From positions 1-6,659 of the forward strand of contig JAACEA010000169.1 of NCBI GenBank assembly GCA_009936695.1: 6,659 nucleotides of DNA, read 5' to 3'. Every line of letters begins with the position of its first letter. Positions within the stretch are counted from its first letter, which is position 1. The notes beneath the pieces are model-generated. The model saw nothing but the letters and a program-made list of their open reading frames with translations, searched no databases and was not told where the DNA came from. Positions 5,244-6,659 of the stretch are shown here, one piece after another. A program made the translations under genes and the position numbers. The stretch is from Planctomycetia bacterium (GTDB lineage Bacteria > Planctomycetota > Phycisphaerae > Phycisphaerales > SM1A02).

Positions 5244-6659
5244 ATGTCCGAAACGCCTTGTCGACGGTGGTACGCCTCCCTGATGATCCTGGCCGTCGGG
5301 GTGATGCTGCCGGGGGTGGGAGCCGCCGCGCCGGCCGAACGAGCGCCGAACGTGATCCTGATCGTCGCCGACGACCTCGGATGGGCGGACATCTCGCCGA
5401 ACAATCCGGCGACCTTCTACCGAACACCCAACCTCGAGCGTCTGGCGAATGCGGGGGTCCGTTTCACGCAGGCGTATGCAGCCTCACCGGTCTGCAGTCC
5501 CACGCGAGGCAGCATCATGACCGGACGGCATCCAGCCCGGACCCGGACCACGGACTGGTTCGGTGGAGCCCGAGAGGCCCGTCTGCTTCCCGCCGACTAC
5601 CGGCGCGAACTTCCGCTGGAGGAACGAACCATCGCGGAGTGCCTCGGCGACGCGGGGTACGGGACCTTCTTCGCCGGCAAATGGCACCTCGGGCCCGAGG
5701 GTCGCTGGCCGGAGGACCAGGGCTTCGACGTGAATCGCGGTGGTTGGACGCGCGGCGGTCCGTACGGTGGTGGCAAGTACTTCTCGCCCTACGGCAATCC
5801 TCGGCTCGAGGACGGACCCCGCGGCGAGCACCTGCCGGATCGGCTCGCCCGCGAGACGGTCGAGTACATGCAACGCCAGCAGGATGCGCCGTTTCTCGCG
5901 GTCCTGTCCTTCTATTCGGTCCACACGCCGCTGCTGGCGCCGGAAGCGCTCGTCGCGACCCATCGAGCCCGACGCGATGCGCTCGAGACCGAAGGCCCGC
6001 GGTGGGGACGGGAGCGAGCCCGCAAGGTGCGTCTGGTTCAGGATCACGCCGTCTATGCCGCGATGGTCGAGACGATGGATCGAGCGATCGGTACGGTGCT
6101 CGACGGCCTGGAACGACTCGGGCTCGCCGATGACACCGTGGTGATCTTCTTCAGCGACAACGGCGGTCTTTCGACCAGCGAAGGACATCCGACCTCGAAT
6201 CTTCCGTTCCGCGCGGGAAAGGGCTGGCTCTACGAGGGGGGCATCCGCGAGCCCTGCATCGTCGCCGCGCCCGGCGCTGCGGCGAACGCGGTCTGCGACA
6301 CGGCGATCACCAGCTCCGATCTGTTCCCGACGATTCTCGACCTCTGTGGTGTCGAGCCTGACGCGGATCGTCCCCTCGACGGACGGTCCCTTCGTCCCCA
6401 GCTCGAGGATCCGGAAGGGAAGGGGGTCCCCCGCGATCTCTTCTGGCACTACCCGCACTACGGGAATCAGGGTGGCGCTCCGAGCGGGGCGGTCCGTTCC
6501 GGCGACCTGAAGTTGATCGAGTGGTTCGAGGAGGGTCGATTCGAGTTGTTCGATCTCGCGTCGGACCCCGGGGAACGGGTCGACCTCGCCCCGCGTCGTC
6601 CCGACGAGGTCCGGCGACTCTCCGCATCACTCGCCGGATGGCGACTCGGCATCGATGCC
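5244..6659 (+). CDS. Secreted formylglycine-dependent sulfatase, arylsulfatase A-like (partial, 3' end outside window)
   Basis: Hydrolyses sulfate esters, probably of a sulfated polysaccharide or glycoside, outside the cytoplasm. ATG 5244 opens 472 codons that are still open at the right edge; family members are usually about 450-550 residues, so little is missing. A Sec signal is clear: CRRWY n-region, hydrophobic core about 11-26, cleavage probably near Ala27-Ala29; there is no lipobox Cys. Family motifs in order: NVILIVADDLGWAD (36-49) with metal ligands Asp43 and Asp44; CSPTRGSIMTGRHPAR (84-99), where Cys84 is the formylglycine precursor and Arg88 its partner; GKWHLG (145-150) with Lys146 and His148; SVHTP (225-229) with His227; FSDNGG (303-308) with Asp305 and Asn306; RAGKG (323-327) with Lys326. 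The ETPNL-like RTPNLERLANAGVRF (60-74) and TDWFGG (103-108) recall the S1_16-type sulfatases common in planctomycetes. An in-frame TGA at 5202-5204 bounds the frame upstream; no Shine-Dalgarno is evident. No sulfatase maturase is in view. Confidence 0.94.
   Translation, partial: MSETPCRRWYASLMILAVGVMLPGVGAAAPAERAPNVILIVADDLGWADISPNNPATFYRTPNLERLANAGVRFTQAYAASPVCSPTRGSIMTGRHPARTRTTDWFGGAREARLLPADYRRELPLEERTIAECLGDAGYGTFFAGKWHLGPEGRWPEDQGFDVNRGGWTRGGPYGGGKYFSPYGNPRLEDGPRGEHLPDRLARETVEYMQRQQDAPFLAVLSFYSVHTPLLAPEALVATHRARRDALETEGPRWGRERARKVRLVQDHAVYAAMVETMDRAIGTVLDGLERLGLADDTVVIFFSDNGGLSTSEGHPTSNLPFRAGKGWLYEGGIREPCIVAAPGAAANAVCDTAITSSDLFPTILDLCGVEPDADRPLDGRSLRPQLEDPEGKGVPRDLFWHYPHYGNQGGAPSGAVRSGDLKLIEWFEEGRFELFDLASDPGERVDLAPRRPDEVRRLSASLAGWRLGIDA

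Noticed and set aside
4952..6133. A 393-codon plus-strand frame overlapping the sulfatase
   Set aside because: Reads the sulfatase gene in the wrong frame; the correct frame, starting at 5244, contains every catalytic motif of the family.
5484..6458. A 324-codon minus-strand frame antisense to the sulfatase
   Set aside because: No domain or motif visible; opposite a gene with complete family signatures, so a shadow of GC-rich codon use.

Overview
The window is strongly GC-rich bacterial DNA and almost fully coding. It holds five genes on the minus strand, read right to left, and one divergent gene on the plus strand at the right end. A Sec-exported formylglycine sulfatase of the type that is greatly expanded in Planctomycetota, beside a methyltransferase / FAD oxidoreductase / type III polyketide synthase trio, points to a planctomycete, possibly from the Phycisphaerae side. 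This assignment is inferred from gene content; there is no rRNA or other marker here.

Minus strand, in order of transcription: (1) a class I SAM-dependent methyltransferase, stop at 4236; (2) a geranylgeranyl-reductase-like FAD oxidoreductase, 4239-3091; (3) a type III polyketide synthase with an intact Cys-His-Asn triad, 3094-2015; (4) a double-domain RbsA-type sugar ABC ATPase, 1969-482; (5) the N-terminal third of an RbsC-type permease, 485 to beyond the left edge. Junctions 1/2, 2/3 and 4/5 are all 4-bp ATGA overlaps, so these genes are very probably translationally coupled. Junction 3/4 is a 45-bp gap with no convincing terminator. Genes 1-3 look like a phenolic-lipid pathway: the synthase makes an alkyl-resorcinol or alkyl-pyrone from a fatty acyl starter and malonyl-CoA, and the other two tailor it by oxidation or reduction and by methylation, comparable to the srsABC arrangement of Streptomyces. 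Genes 4-5 look like the ATPase and permease of a ribose-type sugar importer. Its periplasmic binding protein is not in the window.

Plus strand: after a divergent intergenic region holding two short inverted repeats, a secreted sulfatase begins at 5244 and runs off the right edge, still open after 472 codons. All catalytic and metal-binding motifs of the family are visible.

No RNA genes, mobile elements or CRISPR arrays were seen. A stop-free plus-strand frame at 431-4228 is antisense to the ABC ATPase, synthase and oxidoreductase genes and is a codon-bias shadow. The most interesting points are the compact phenolic-lipid cassette, its co-directional linkage to a sugar importer, and the single in-frame TGA that separates the synthase from the ABC ATPase.
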